DNA of 64,000 bases from Alicyclobacillaceae bacterium (lineage in GTDB: Bacteria > Bacillota > Bacilli > Kyrpidiales > Kyrpidiaceae), in contig JASBVN010000005.1 of NCBI GenBank assembly GCA_029961045.1, positions 1 to 64,000 on the forward strand. Direction: 5' to 3'. Below the pieces are notes generated by a model. It was given only the letters and a program-made list of their open reading frames with translations, made no database searches and was not told the DNA's origin. Positions 53,864 through 62,933 of this stretch are shown piece after piece (within the stretch, counting starts at the first letter, position 1; each line of letters opens with the position of its first letter). Position numbers and translations under genes: made by a program.

Positions 53864-54646
53864 TCAGTGCACTTTGATGTATTTTTGCATATGTTGAATC
53901 GCGGATTTTTCCAAACGAGACACTTGCGCCTGAGAGATGCCAATCTCCTCCGCCACTTCCATTTGGGTTTTCCCTTCAAAAAATCGCATCGAGAGGATTT
54001 TTTGCTCTCGTTCGCCCAGTTTGTTGAGAGCTTCCCTCAACGCGATCTCCTCGACCCAGTGGACGTCTTGATTGCGCTCGTCCCGGATCTGATCCATGAC
54101 GTATATCGGATCTCCCCCGTCGTGGTAAATCGGTTCGAACAGGGACACCGGATCCTGGATGGCGTCGAGGGCGAAGACGACCTCTTCCTTGGGGAGATTC
54201 AATTCTCGGGAGATCTCGGTGATCGTCGGTTCGCGGAGCCGCTCGTTGGTCAGTTGATCCCGCACCTGGAGCGCTTTATAGGCGATGTCCCGCAAGGACC
54301 GGCTCACCCGAATCGGGTTGTTGTCCCGCAGATAGCGGCGGATCTCGCCGATGATCATGGGGACGGCGTAGGTGGAAAACTTGACATTCTGGCTGAGATC
54401 GAAATTGTCGATGGCCTTCATCAGGCCGATGCACCCGACTTGAAACAGGTCGTCCACGTTTTCGCCCCGATTGTTGAACCTTTGGATCACCGACAAGACG
54501 AGCCGAAGGTTCCCGTGAATCAACCGCTCTCGGGCGGTCTGGTCCCCGGCTTGAAGGTCAGCGAACAGTTTTCGCATCTCGGCATTGGTCAAAACCGGCA
54601 ATTGGGAAGTATTGACACCGCAGATTTCTACCTTGTTGCGTTTCAT
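53864..54646 (-). CDS. sigG: RNA polymerase sigma-G, late forespore
   Basis: 260 residues. Region 2 (LVLSVIQRFNNRGENVDDLFQVGCIGLMKAIDNFDLSQNVKFSTYAVPMIIGEIRRYLRDNNPIRV) and region 4 (FEGKTQMEVAEEIGISQAQVSRLEKSAIQHMQKYIKVH) are nearly as in Bacillus sigma-G. ATG 54646 (KRNKVEICGVNTSQLPVL). Own forespore-type promoter, located 74 bp after sigE. Confidence 0.96.
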   Translation of the reverse strand: MKRNKVEICGVNTSQLPVLTNAEMRKLFADLQAGDQTARERLIHGNLRLVLSVIQRFNNRGENVDDLFQVGCIGLMKAIDNFDLSQNVKFSTYAVPMIIGEIRRYLRDNNPIRVSRSLRDIAYKALQVRDQLTNERLREPTITEISRELNLPKEEVVFALDAIQDPVSLFEPIYHDGGDPIYVMDQIRDERNQDVHWVEEIALREALNKLGEREQKILSMRFFEGKTQMEVAEEIGISQAQVSRLEKSAIQHMQKYIKVH

Positions 54647-54689
54647 GGCTTCCCTCCCGCGTGGGACCGTAACCCGTCGGCTTCGTCTT

Positions 54690-54718
54690 CAGTATCCCCG
54701 GGAAGGGAAGAAATATGC
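54690..54718 (-). promoter_or_regulatory. forespore-type (sigma-F/G) promoter of sigG
   Basis: Minus-strand GCATA (54714-54718) fits GHATR; 17 bp on, GATACTG (54690-54696) fits CATWHTA at five of seven positions. Bacillus sigG is transcribed by sigma-F and sigma-G. Confidence 0.65.
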
Positions 54719-54720
54719 AG

Positions 54721-55446
54721 TTATAACATTCTATTGAATTCCTTGCGCAGCCGTTTGATGATCCGCTTCTCCAACCGCGAGATGTACGATTGAGAAATCC
54801 CCAACAGGTCGGCCACGTCTTTCTGCGTCATCTCCCGGCCGTCGACGAGGCCGAAGCGAAGCTCCATAATCTTCCTTTCCCGTTCGGACAACTTGCCCAG
54901 GGCATCGTAGAGAAGATGCCGGTCGATCTGTTCTTCGATGTTCCGGTAAATGGTGTCCGTCTCGGTTCCGAGGACATCGGACAACAGCAGTTCGTTGCCG
55001 TCCCAGTCTACATTGAGGGGTTCATCAAAGGAAACTTCGGCCCGAACTTTATTATTCCTCCGGAGAAACATGAGGATCTCGTTTTCGATGCAGCGCGAAG
55101 CGTATGTGGCCAATTTGATTTTTTTCGCAGGATCGAACGTGTTGACCGCCTTAATCAACCCGATGGTTCCAATGGAGACCAGGTCCTCGATATAGATCCC
55201 CGTATTTTCAAATTTTCTCGCGATATACACCACCAATCGCAGATTTCGCTCGATCAGGGTCGCGCGAACCGAGACATCCCCGGCGGAAAGTCTGGCCAAA
55301 AGATCCTCCTCTTCTTCCCGGGTCAGGGGGGGAGGAAGCGCCTCTCCTCCCCCGACATAGTGGATTTCCTCTCCCTTGAGCCACTGGATCAGTTTCCACC
55401 AGAGCCGCCGCCACCACCGCATCCACGGCGACCGAAGCACACCCAT
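54721..55446 (-). CDS. sigE: RNA polymerase sigma-E, mother-cell (pro-form)
   Basis: 241 residues from ATG 55446 behind AAAGGAGG. The N-terminal amphipathic pro-sequence ([41 protein letters not shown]) is cleaved by SpoIIGA. Region 2 ([60 protein letters not shown]) and region 4 ([32 protein letters not shown]) follow. Confidence 0.96.
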   Translation of the reverse strand: MGVLRSPWMRWWRRLWWKLIQWLKGEEIHYVGGGEALPPPLTREEEEDLLARLSAGDVSVRATLIERNLRLVVYIARKFENTGIYIEDLVSIGTIGLIKAVNTFDPAKKIKLATYASRCIENEILMFLRRNNKVRAEVSFDEPLNVDWDGNELLLSDVLGTETDTIYRNIEEQIDRHLLYDALGKLSERERKIMELRFGLVDGREMTQKDVADLLGISQSYISRLEKRIIKRLRKEFNRML

Positions 55447-55463
55447 TCCCCGTCCTCCTTTCT

Positions 55464-56420
55464 TCACCGGTACCCCTCGCGGAGGGTTTCGGCCTCGGCG
55501 ACGACCGATCCGGGGACAATCGCTTCGTAGCGTCCCCCTGAGTCGAGAGGGGTGAATTGGAACGCCACATAAACCCGCTCATCCGTCCACCTGCGGCCTC
55601 CAATATCCACGCGAATGCGCTCGGGCCGCACCGCAGCCAACCAGCCGCGCCGCCCTCCGACCCCCCGCCACGGAACGATGCGAATCCGCTCCGTCCACTC
55701 CTCCGCGGGCGGCGGAGCCGGAAAACCGCGGCCGGGAACCAAATCATCAGCCGAGGATTGAACCATCCGGGCCCAGGCGATCAATTCTGGAGGGAACAGA
55801 AAGCGGACCTCCTCGGCGTGGACCACAATCACCGGCCACCCGCTGAGGGGTTCCTTCAGCAGGTTGCCCGAGTCCAGCAGGGCCGGAAGGGAACCGGCCC
55901 CCAGAGGCGTGGCGATCTCCAGACGGCACAGGAATCCATCCAGGCGATCGACATTTCGCTTCAGGCGGCGCAATCCGTAAAGAAGTGCCAACGCCGCCGG
56001 TACGGCCGCCAGGAACGTTCCCGTGCGAAGGTGCCAGATCCAAACGGGTGTGTGTTCCAGCAACACCACTCCTCCCTGCGTTTGGACCGTCCCCCCCGCC
56101 CCCTCCTGAACCGCGACGAAGGCGCCGGCAAACACAAAGGCGGCCAAATAAAAGGCGACAGTCCCCTGGAGAAGAGAGATCCAACGGCGAACCGGCAGCC
56201 CCAATCCGACCATGGCGACGGACACGGCCAGGCGGATCCACCACGCTCCGAACCCCGGCCAAAACAGGACTGCGAAGGCGTAGGCCGCTCCAAGGGCGGA
56301 CGCGCCGGCCAACCGGAGGGGGTTGGTCCTCAATCGAAGGATCAACCCCGCCGCCCAGAGGGCCAATCCGTCCATACACCAATTGACCGCCACCACAAGA
56401 TCGCCGTACAAAACCGGCAT
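55464..56420 (-). CDS. spoIIGA: sigma-E processing peptidase SpoIIGA
   Basis: 318 residues from ATG 56420 behind GAGGTGGG. Five N-terminal transmembrane segments (about residues 5-150), then an aspartic-protease domain with the catalytic Asp183 in [17 protein letters not shown]. It cleaves pro-sigma-E at the septum. The gene lies 17 bp before sigE. Confidence 0.93.
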   Translation of the reverse strand: MPVLYGDLVVAVNWCMDGLALWAAGLILRLRTNPLRLAGASALGAAYAFAVLFWPGFGAWWIRLAVSVAMVGLGLPVRRWISLLQGTVAFYLAAFVFAGAFVAVQEGAGGTVQTQGGVVLLEHTPVWIWHLRTGTFLAAVPAALALLYGLRRLKRNVDRLDGFLCRLEIATPLGAGSLPALLDSGNLLKEPLSGWPVIVVHAEEVRFLFPPELIAWARMVQSSADDLVPGRGFPAPPPAEEWTERIRIVPWRGVGGRRGWLAAVRPERIRVDIGGRRWTDERVYVAFQFTPLDSGGRYEAIVPGSVVAEAETLREGYR

Positions 56421-56455
56421 GGATTCCCACCTCGGACCGGACCATGGCACAAGAC

Positions 56456-56499
56456 AGTATAGTACATGTCTATTACAAACCTTGTCACACCTTGACGAA
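56456..56499 (-). promoter_or_regulatory. spoIIG promoter with Spo0A boxes
   Basis: Minus-strand TATACT (56456-56461) with GTGACA (56483-56488) 21 bp upstream: an overlong spacer like that of Bacillus spoIIG, which is activated by Spo0A~P. Two 0A-like boxes in tandem with 10-bp period overlap the -35: TTCGTCAAG (56491-56499) and TGTGACAAG (56481-56489), compared with consensus TTCGACAAA. Confidence 0.7.
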
Positions 56500-56505
56500 C
56501 ACTAC

Positions 56506-56543
56506 AAAAAAAATAGCGTTCCCGGCGAAAACGCCGAGAACGC
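56506..56543 (-). terminator. intrinsic terminator after ftsZ
   Basis: GCGTTCTCGGCG, loop TTTT, CGCCGGGAACGC on the minus strand (one mismatch), then TATTTTTTTT. Confidence 0.92.
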
Positions 56544-56577
56544 CCGGGACGGCGAACCCGCCGGTCCCCCTCGCGAC

Positions 56578-57645
56578 TCAACCACGACGCTGGCGCATAA
56601 AGGCCGGAATATGATAATCCTCCGGCTGAGCGCCATGGGTGCTTTGAAAAGGGCGAATCTCCAATTTGTTCACAGGCTTCGAAGGTGGCTGCTTGTGCTC
56701 GAAACCGGTGGCGATCACCGTCACGACGATTTCGTCTTTCAGATCCTGGTTGATCACGGCCCCGAAAATCATGTTGACCTCGGGGTCGGCCGCCGACGAA
56801 ACGATATCGGCCGCTTCGTTGACTTCGAACAAACTCAAGTTGTTGCCTCCGGCGATGTGCATGAGCACACCCCGCGCTCCGTCGATGGACGTCTCCAGAA
56901 GCGGGCTGCAGATCGCCTTCTTCGCCGCCTCGGCGGCACGGTTCTCTCCGCTGGAGACGCCGATGCCCATCAGCGCCGATCCCCGCTCCGTCATGATGGT
57001 CTTTACGTCGGCAAAATCCACGTTGATCAGTCCGGGCACGGCAATGAGATCCGAAATCCCCGAGACCCCTTGGCGCAGAACGTTGTCCGCCTCCCGGAAA
57101 GCTTCCAACATCGGAGTGTTGCGGTCAACAATTTCCAACAACCGGTCGTTGGGGATGACGATCAATGTATCGACCTTTTCCTTCAGATGCTGGATTCCCT
57201 GTTCTGCCTGGGTCATCCTTCGACGTCCCTCAAAGCTGAAGGGTTTGGTGACGACCCCCACCGTAAGCGCTCCGAGTTCCTTGGCGATCTCTGCGATCAC
57301 GGGAGCCGCGCCCGTACCGGTTCCGCCGCCCATCCCGGCCGTGACGAAGACCATGTCGGCCCCGCGCAGGGCGTTCATGATCTGTTCGCGGCTCTCATCC
57401 GCCGCTTTTTTCCCGATTTCCGGATTGGCTCCGGCACCCAGGCCCCGGGTCAGCTTCTCGCCGATCTGCAGCCGGCTCTCCGCTTTGGACAATTGCAACG
57501 CCTGGGCGTCGGTGTTTACAGCGATAAACTCGACCCCTTTGATGCCGGATTCGATCATGCGGTTGACCGCGTTGCAACCACCGCCGCCGACGCCGATGAC
57601 TTTGATTCGGGCAAGGTGCTCCGTTTCAAAATCGAACTCGAGCAT
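56578..57645 (-). CDS. ftsZ: cell division protein FtsZ
   Basis: 355 residues, tubulin-like GTPase forming the Z-ring. GTP-binding [12 protein letters not shown] near 20, tubulin signature GGGTGTG (106-112), synergy loop [11 protein letters not shown]. The C-terminal linker is short and ends in the conserved peptide [13 protein letters not shown] that binds FtsA, SepF and others. ATG 57645. Confidence 0.97.
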   Translation of the reverse strand: MLEFDFETEHLARIKVIGVGGGGCNAVNRMIESGIKGVEFIAVNTDAQALQLSKAESRLQIGEKLTRGLGAGANPEIGKKAADESREQIMNALRGADMVFVTAGMGGGTGTGAAPVIAEIAKELGALTVGVVTKPFSFEGRRRMTQAEQGIQHLKEKVDTLIVIPNDRLLEIVDRNTPMLEAFREADNVLRQGVSGISDLIAVPGLINVDFADVKTIMTERGSALMGIGVSSGENRAAEAAKKAICSPLLETSIDGARGVLMHIAGGNNLSLFEVNEAADIVSSAADPEVNMIFGAVINQDLKDEIVVTVIATGFEHKQPPSKPVNKLEIRPFQSTHGAQPEDYHIPAFMRQRRG

Positions 57646-57660
57646 GTGCTGTCCCTCCGC

Positions 57661-58878
57661 TCACATAAAATCAGCAAACCAGCTCTTGAGCCGGTGGATC
57701 CAACCGGCCGGATTTCCTCTCCGGGATGGTTGTGCGGAGGACCGCCGGAAGCTATGCTGGGCCACATAGCGGATGATGCCGACCCCGTTGACGAAAGACG
57801 GATCCCTTACTCCCAAAAACTCTGGAACGGCCACCCGCACGGGGCCGGCCAGCTCGTGTTCCGCGAGCTTCTCAATGCCCCGGGTGGAGGAAACGCCGCC
57901 GTACAAGACGTATCCGCCCGGGATTTCCCGGGCGATGCCCATTCGCTCCACCTCGCGCCGAACCAAGTAGAACATCTCTTGCAGGCGCGGTTCAATGACG
58001 GCAGCCAAATCCACAGCGCTGAACTCCTTTTCGTCTTGGCTGCCGATGCGGGGCACTTTAAACCGCTCCTCCGCAGGGGCCAGAGACACCATGGCCCATC
58101 CGTATCTCGCCTTGATCGCTTCCGCCACATCCGTCTGAGTCCGCAAACCGATGGCAATGTCGTTGGTGACGTAGTCGCCTCCCACGGGCAAAACACTCAT
58201 ACCGGCCAGGGTTCCCCGTTCAAACACCGAAATGGTTGTGGCGCCGGCCCCTAGATCCACCAAGACTACACCGAGTTTTTTTTCATCGGGGGAGAGTGCC
58301 ACCGCACCGGCGGCGAGGGGCAACAATACGAGACCGGCGATCTCGAGGCCAGCCCGCTGGACGCACCGCACCAAATTGTGGATCACCGTCCGAGATCCGG
58401 TGATGATGTGGGCGTCCACCTCCAGACGGACCCCGATCATCCCGCGGGGATCGGTGATGCCTTCCAGACCGTCCACCACATACTCCTTCGGCACGACGTC
58501 GACGATTTCCCTTTCGGGGGGTAAAGCAATCACTCGGGCGGCCTGGAGCACCCGCTCCACGTCGTCCTCGGCGATCTCGCGGTCGGGAGAGGAGACGGCC
58601 ACTACACCGTGGCTCGACTGAAGGGCGACGTGATTGCCCGATACGCCGACATACGCCGACTGGATCTGGACACCGACCATCCGCTCCGCCTGTTCCACCG
58701 CCTCTCGAATGCCCTGAACGGTTTTATCGATATCGACGATCGCTCCCTGCCGGATCCCTTCACCGGCCGCCGAACCGACGCCGATGATGTTCAAACTGTT
58801 GCCCGCAATTTCCCCGATAATGACCCGGATCCTCGATGTCCCCACGTCCAAGCTGACGATGATCTCGCCTTTGGTCAA
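57661..58878 (-). CDS. ftsA: cell division protein FtsA
   Basis: 405 residues, actin-like: IIVSLDVGTSRIRVIIGEI (phosphate 1), 1C domain, VVLVDLGAGATTISVFERG (phosphate 2), GGVSSTRGIEKLAEHEL (adenosine). C-terminal amphipathic helix HRLKSWFADFM anchors the Z-ring to membrane. Has a sigma-H-type promoter upstream and a terminator separates it from sbp. Confidence 0.96.
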   Translation of the reverse strand: MTKGEIIVSLDVGTSRIRVIIGEIAGNSLNIIGVGSAAGEGIRQGAIVDIDKTVQGIREAVEQAERMVGVQIQSAYVGVSGNHVALQSSHGVVAVSSPDREIAEDDVERVLQAARVIALPPEREIVDVVPKEYVVDGLEGITDPRGMIGVRLEVDAHIITGSRTVIHNLVRCVQRAGLEIAGLVLLPLAAGAVALSPDEKKLGVVLVDLGAGATTISVFERGTLAGMSVLPVGGDYVTNDIAIGLRTQTDVAEAIKARYGWAMVSLAPAEERFKVPRIGSQDEKEFSAVDLAAVIEPRLQEMFYLVRREVERMGIAREIPGGYVLYGGVSSTRGIEKLAEHELAGPVRVAVPEFLGVRDPSFVNGVGIIRYVAQHSFRRSSAQPSRRGNPAGWIHRLKSWFADFM

Positions 58879-58919
58879 CCAGTGGCACCCCCAAACCCTC
58901 TCCCTAGATGCTGTAATGA

Positions 58920-58948
58920 AAATTCGACGCTCCGCATGGAATCCCTTT
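58920..58948 (-). promoter_or_regulatory. sigma-H type promoter of ftsAZ
   Basis: Minus-strand AAAGGGATT (58940-58948; consensus RNAGGAWWW, one mismatch), 11 bp, then GTCGAATTT (58920-58928), a full match to RNNGAATWW. Bacillus ftsAZ has a sigma-H promoter for early sporulation. Confidence 0.65.
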
Positions 58949-58966
58949 TTTTGTCCCCATCAATCC

Positions 58967-59008
58967 TTAAAAAAAGAGACCCCCGAACGACCGCGCCGAC
59001 GGGACCTC
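58967..59008 (-). terminator. terminator after sbp
   Basis: GAGGTCCCG and CGGGGGTCTC form an imperfect stem overlapping the sbp stop, then TTTTTTT on the minus strand. Confidence 0.65.
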
Positions 59009-59363
59009 AGGGCGAAGGGGGCACCGAGCGACGTCTGTTCATCAGAATGCGCCGGATGGCGGCGATGTTCTGGAACAACCGCACGCCGAAGGCGAAGACC
59101 GCCGCCAGATACAGGTCCACCCCCAATTGAACGCCGATAAAAGCCAGGAAGGCCGCTACGAGGGTGTTGAAAAAAAATCCGCTGATGAAGACCCGGCTGT
59201 CGAAATGGCCCTCCAGCCCCGCCCGGATGCCCCCGAACACGGTGTCGAGGGCCGCCAGCACGGCGATCGACAGATAGCTGGAATACTGAGGGGGAATCGT
59301 CACATTGAAGGCCAGCCCCAAAAGGACTCCCAGCACCAAACCGACTATGGGCAACCAGATCAT
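59007..59363 (-). CDS. sbp: small basic protein Sbp (DUF1290)
   Basis: 118 residues with four hydrophobic segments: LPIVGLVLGVLLGLAFNVTIPPQYSSYLSIAVLAALDTVFGGIRAGLEG is the DUF1290 block. In Bacillus it lies between ylxX and ftsA, as here. Role unknown. Overlaps the DUF881 gene by four bases. Confidence 0.9.
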   Translation of the reverse strand: MIWLPIVGLVLGVLLGLAFNVTIPPQYSSYLSIAVLAALDTVFGGIRAGLEGHFDSRVFISGFFFNTLVAAFLAFIGVQLGVDLYLAAVFAFGVRLFQNIAAIRRILMNRRRSVPPSP

Positions 59364-60106
59364 GTCCCGCCGCTCACCTCTTTTTTGGCAAACCGGAATT
59401 CCACGGGGTCGTGGAAAGCGGGAATTTCCACCCACCGTCCGTCCTTGCGCTCTTCGATGATGATCTCTTTTCCGATCTGCCGGTAATCCTGCACAATAGG
59501 ATTGATGGTGAGGGCCGCCTTCATCCGGTCGACGTCTCCGACGGCGGCGATCACATAGGGCATCGAAACGGGATGGGTATCCACCTGCATGATGCCGTTC
59601 ACTTCCCGGATAAAAGAAGTGGTAATCAGCCGCTGGCCGTTGACGGCGACGGCCTCAGCTCCGTTTCCGTACAGCAGGTTGACGATCATCTGCAACATCC
59701 AATCGTAGACGTGTCGGTCCTGCCCGTCGGCCGGAGGCAGTCCCATATCTCGGATGGTCAGGATAATACCCGGGCCGCTGACCGGTTCGAGCCCGGCTTG
59801 CCGGCGGGCCTCTTGGACTTCCTGGATCAAGGCGCGGGCCATATCTTCCTTGTTGCCCGAAGTCGCCTGATACTTTTCCAATTGGTTCTGCAAGTCCGCC
59901 AAGGTTTTAAGCAGACTCTGCTGTTTGGCCTGTTGCTGGTACAATTCGCTCCGCAGTTCCACAATGTCCCCGTGGGATACGGCCGGTTGCCGGACGGTCG
60001 CAATCTGGACGGCGGCCATAAACCCCACCAACACCGAAGCTCCGAACAAAACCAGATACAAAGTCCTGCCCGATGATGCGCCGGAACCGGATCCGCCCGT
60101 CGTCAA
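59360..60106 (-). CDS. ylxX: DUF881 protein (YlxX-like)
   Basis: 248 residues: a transmembrane segment (about 14-36), a coiled coil (ELRSELYQQQAKQQSLLKTLADLQNQLEKYQ), then DUF881 (GPGIILTIRDMG, IVNLLYGNGAEAVAVNGQRLITTSFIREV, PYVIAAVGDVDRMKAAL). Start TTG 60106 behind AGGAAGG. One of two tandem paralogues in the division cluster; function not known. Confidence 0.85.
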   Translation of the reverse strand: MTTGGSGSGASSGRTLYLVLFGASVLVGFMAAVQIATVRQPAVSHGDIVELRSELYQQQAKQQSLLKTLADLQNQLEKYQATSGNKEDMARALIQEVQEARRQAGLEPVSGPGIILTIRDMGLPPADGQDRHVYDWMLQMIVNLLYGNGAEAVAVNGQRLITTSFIREVNGIMQVDTHPVSMPYVIAAVGDVDRMKAALTINPIVQDYRQIGKEIIIEERKDGRWVEIPAFHDPVEFRFAKKEVSGGT

Positions 60107-60121
60107 GGTCCTTCCTCTCCT

Positions 60122-60832
60122 TCAACCCGATTGCGCTCCCGCCGCCGATCCCAGATGAAGATCCGCATCGGCCTTCGGTCCGGTGACGCTTACACTGCGG
60201 CTTCGGAGCACATCCAGAATTCCGCCGGGGCGATTCAACTGTTCCTGTAAACGCCCCGGATCGCCGATGGCTTCAATGGTAAAAGGCGGAACCAAGCGAG
60301 CTCCGCCGACCCGAATGGTCGGGCCGATGCAAACGACCCCCGTCCGCATGGCGATCCGCTGCCCGTTCACCGAGACCGCTTCGGCGCCGGCCGCAAACAA
60401 TTCGTTGACCACCCGCCGGATGTCAAAATCGTGGACGATGGCGTACCGGGCGTCCACCCCAGCCGGAACGGGACCATGATGGTCGTCGATGGTCACGACT
60501 ACACCGGGTCCGTGCACGGGCACCGCTCCGGAAATGATCTCGCAGGTCTCCAGTTGTTTGCGAAGGGGGGCCACGGACTCCATCTCATCGTTCAGAGATT
60601 TTTCATATCCTTCGATCTGCCCCTGCAAGTCGCGAATCCTCGCCTCCAAGTCCGCGTTGGCCCGCCGGACGGCCGAAAGCGCCTGGGACAGCCGAGCCGG
60701 CTCTTCCAATCGCAGCGGAGTCACGGAGGCGCGGTTCGCTTCACCGGTAGTCCGCATTTGAACAGTTAACATAAAACCGAGCACGACCCCCACGAGGGTC
60801 AACAGCGCCGCAGTCCCCACCCGCTGCATCAT
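60122..60832 (-). CDS. ylxW: DUF881 protein (YlxW-like)
   Basis: 236 residues from ATG 60832 behind AAGGAGAG. Same plan as its neighbour: transmembrane segment (about 6-23), coiled coil (LSQALSAVRRANADLEARIRDLQGQIEGYEK), DUF881 (GPGVVVTIDDHHGP, VVNELFAAGAEAVSVNGQRIAMRTGVVCIGPTIRV). Overlaps divIB by four bases. Confidence 0.85.
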   Translation of the reverse strand: MMQRVGTAALLTLVGVVLGFMLTVQMRTTGEANRASVTPLRLEEPARLSQALSAVRRANADLEARIRDLQGQIEGYEKSLNDEMESVAPLRKQLETCEIISGAVPVHGPGVVVTIDDHHGPVPAGVDARYAIVHDFDIRRVVNELFAAGAEAVSVNGQRIAMRTGVVCIGPTIRVGGARLVPPFTIEAIGDPGRLQEQLNRPGGILDVLRSRSVSVTGPKADADLHLGSAAGAQSG

Positions 60833-61590
60833 CCGGCACTCTCCTTTTCCGGGCGGAAGGGATGATAGCGGAAGGGCTCGGTCAACCAAATCTCGCCCGG
60901 TCCGCGGTCGCGGACCTGGTCCCGGATTGCCGGAAACCACCGCAACCGGTCGGCAAACGATCCGGCCGGAACGTGAAGTTTATAGCGGTCCACCGAATAG
61001 ACCGTCCAGACGTCTCCCTCTTCAATGTGGATCTCCGACAACTGCTCCCGCAGTTCCGGGGGAAGCTTCGACAACTGTCGACAGGCTTGTCCCACCGCTT
61101 CCACGGGCACGGGGCGGCCCGGCGCGACGGAAACCGGGCGGTTTACCGTAATGATCGGGGCGCGGATCGATTCTCCCGACCGCACGGGGTCGAGAACCGT
61201 GCCGTCCTCCAAAAGGCGAAACCAGGCGGTTTCCGCAGGAAACACGGCCACCACGTCCTTTTCCCTCACCGAAATGGAAACGACCCCGTTCCAGTGGATG
61301 TCCACCCGGGCCTCGGCAACCAAAGGAAAAGCGTCCCGGATCCGTTCCGCGACGGCGTCCGGCTTGATCCGCAACCAGAGCGTGCCGACGGGCACGCCTG
61401 CCGCCTCCGCCACCTTCTCGCGGGAAAGGCTGTGGACGCCCTCCACCCGGATCTCGTTGACTCGGGACAGCGGCGAACCGAAGAACAGCGCCGCGGAGGC
61501 CCCGACCAAAAACGCGCCGACCAGCACTTGCGCCCTCCGGCGGCTCCGGTGTTCGCCCCCGTTCCGTGCTGCCCGATGTTCCGTTTTCAA
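60829..61590 (-). CDS. divIB: cell division protein DivIB/FtsQ
   Basis: 253 residues: short cytoplasmic basic N-terminus, one transmembrane segment (about 21-38), POTRA domain (VNEIRVEGVHSLSREKVAEAAGVPVGTLWLRI), and beta domain (ARVDIHWNGVVSISVREKDVVAVFP). Part of the DivIB-DivIC-FtsL complex. Start TTG 61590. Confidence 0.92.
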   Translation of the reverse strand: MKTEHRAARNGGEHRSRRRAQVLVGAFLVGASAALFFGSPLSRVNEIRVEGVHSLSREKVAEAAGVPVGTLWLRIKPDAVAERIRDAFPLVAEARVDIHWNGVVSISVREKDVVAVFPAETAWFRLLEDGTVLDPVRSGESIRAPIITVNRPVSVAPGRPVPVEAVGQACRQLSKLPPELREQLSEIHIEEGDVWTVYSVDRYKLHVPAGSFADRLRWFPAIRDQVRDRGPGEIWLTEPFRYHPFRPEKESAG

Positions 61591-61668
61591 AATTTCACGA
61601 CCCCCGTCATATTGGAAAAAAAGAGCGGCATATCTATACCTTCGGAATATGCCGCTCCCCGGTCGAGT

Positions 61669-62928
61669 CTATGGTTGACGAAGGCGCCTGACACGTGCCC
61701 CGAGACTGCTCAGCACCTCGTCGAATCGTTCGTATCCCCGATCGATGTGGTAGGCGTGCTCCACAATCGTCGTTCCCTTGGCCACGAGACCCGCCAGCAC
61801 GAGGGCGGCCCCCGCCCGCAGGTCGCTCGCCTGCACCACCGCTCCCGTTAAACCGGGTACTCCTTGGATGAAGGCGGTTCGCAGATCGACGCGAATATTC
61901 GCACCCATCCGGCGAAGCTCTCCCACGTGTTTAAACCGCTCTTCGAACACCGTTTCCGTCACGATCGACATGCCTTCCGCCACGCACAGCAACGCCATGA
62001 ACGGCGCCTGCAAATCCGTGGGAAACCCCGGATACGGAGCGGTCCGCACCTGTTCCACGGCGCGCAATCGCCCGTCGGAACGCACTCTCATTATATCACG
62101 GCCCACTTCGATTTCAACACCGGCCTCCCGGAGTTTCGTCAAGACGGCTCCCAGATGGCGCGGCCGGACATGGCGGAGGACGACATCGCCCCCCGCCATC
62201 GCCGCGGCGATGGCCAACGTTCCGGCGACGATCCGGTCGGGAATGATCCGGTGCCGTCCTCCCGCCAACCCTTTGACTCCGTGAATGACGACCGTATCCT
62301 CTCCAGCCCCCTCGACGTGACCGCCGATCCGGTTCAGAAAGTCGGCGAGATCCGCGATTTCCGGCTCCCGCGCGGCATTGCCGATCACGGTGGTGCCTTC
62401 CGCCAACACTGCGGCCATCATGAGGTTCTCGGTCGCCCCCACGCTGGGGGTGTCCAGATACACCGCGCCGCCGCGCAACCGGTCCGCCCGGCAATCGATG
62501 AAACCGTGCCGTTCCTCCACGGAAGCTCCGAGGGCCATCAAGCCCTTCAGATGAAGATCGATCGGCCGCGACCCGATGGTGCAGCCGCCTGGACGAGAAA
62601 CCCGGGCCCGGCCGTGCCGGGCCAAAAGAGGGCCCATCAAAAAGATCGACGACCGCATCTGGCGCATCAGCCTTTCGGGAACTTCCGTTTGGGAAACCCG
62701 CCGGGCGTCCACCTTCACGACCGGAGGGTTGTACTCCACCGCCGCACCCAGAGCTTTCAGAATATCCACCATCACCCGAATGTCCTGAAGATCCGGCACA
62801 TCTTCAATCACACAGACGCCGTCCGCGAGAAGACTGGCGGCGAGAATCGGCAGGGCGGCGTTTTTCGCCCCGTGCACCCGGACCTCTCCCTGCAGCCGCG
62901 TTCCTCCTTCTACGGCGATCTGGTCCAA
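61669..62928 (-). CDS. murA: UDP-N-acetylglucosamine 1-carboxyvinyltransferase
   Basis: 419 residues from TTG 62928 behind GGGGTGAG, five bases after the murB stop; the frame runs further upstream into murB. First committed step of peptidoglycan synthesis. Motifs: HGAKNAALPILAASLL (catalytic Lys), the fosfomycin-reactive Cys in RPGGCTIGSRPIDLH, ENLMMAAVLAEGTTVI and PYPGFPTDLQAPFMALL. Confidence 0.96.
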   Translation of the reverse strand: MDQIAVEGGTRLQGEVRVHGAKNAALPILAASLLADGVCVIEDVPDLQDIRVMVDILKALGAAVEYNPPVVKVDARRVSQTEVPERLMRQMRSSIFLMGPLLARHGRARVSRPGGCTIGSRPIDLHLKGLMALGASVEERHGFIDCRADRLRGGAVYLDTPSVGATENLMMAAVLAEGTTVIGNAAREPEIADLADFLNRIGGHVEGAGEDTVVIHGVKGLAGGRHRIIPDRIVAGTLAIAAAMAGGDVVLRHVRPRHLGAVLTKLREAGVEIEVGRDIMRVRSDGRLRAVEQVRTAPYPGFPTDLQAPFMALLCVAEGMSIVTETVFEERFKHVGELRRMGANIRVDLRTAFIQGVPGLTGAVVQASDLRAGAALVLAGLVAKGTTIVEHAYHIDRGYERFDEVLSSLGARVRRLRQP

Positions 62929-62933
62929 GGTTC

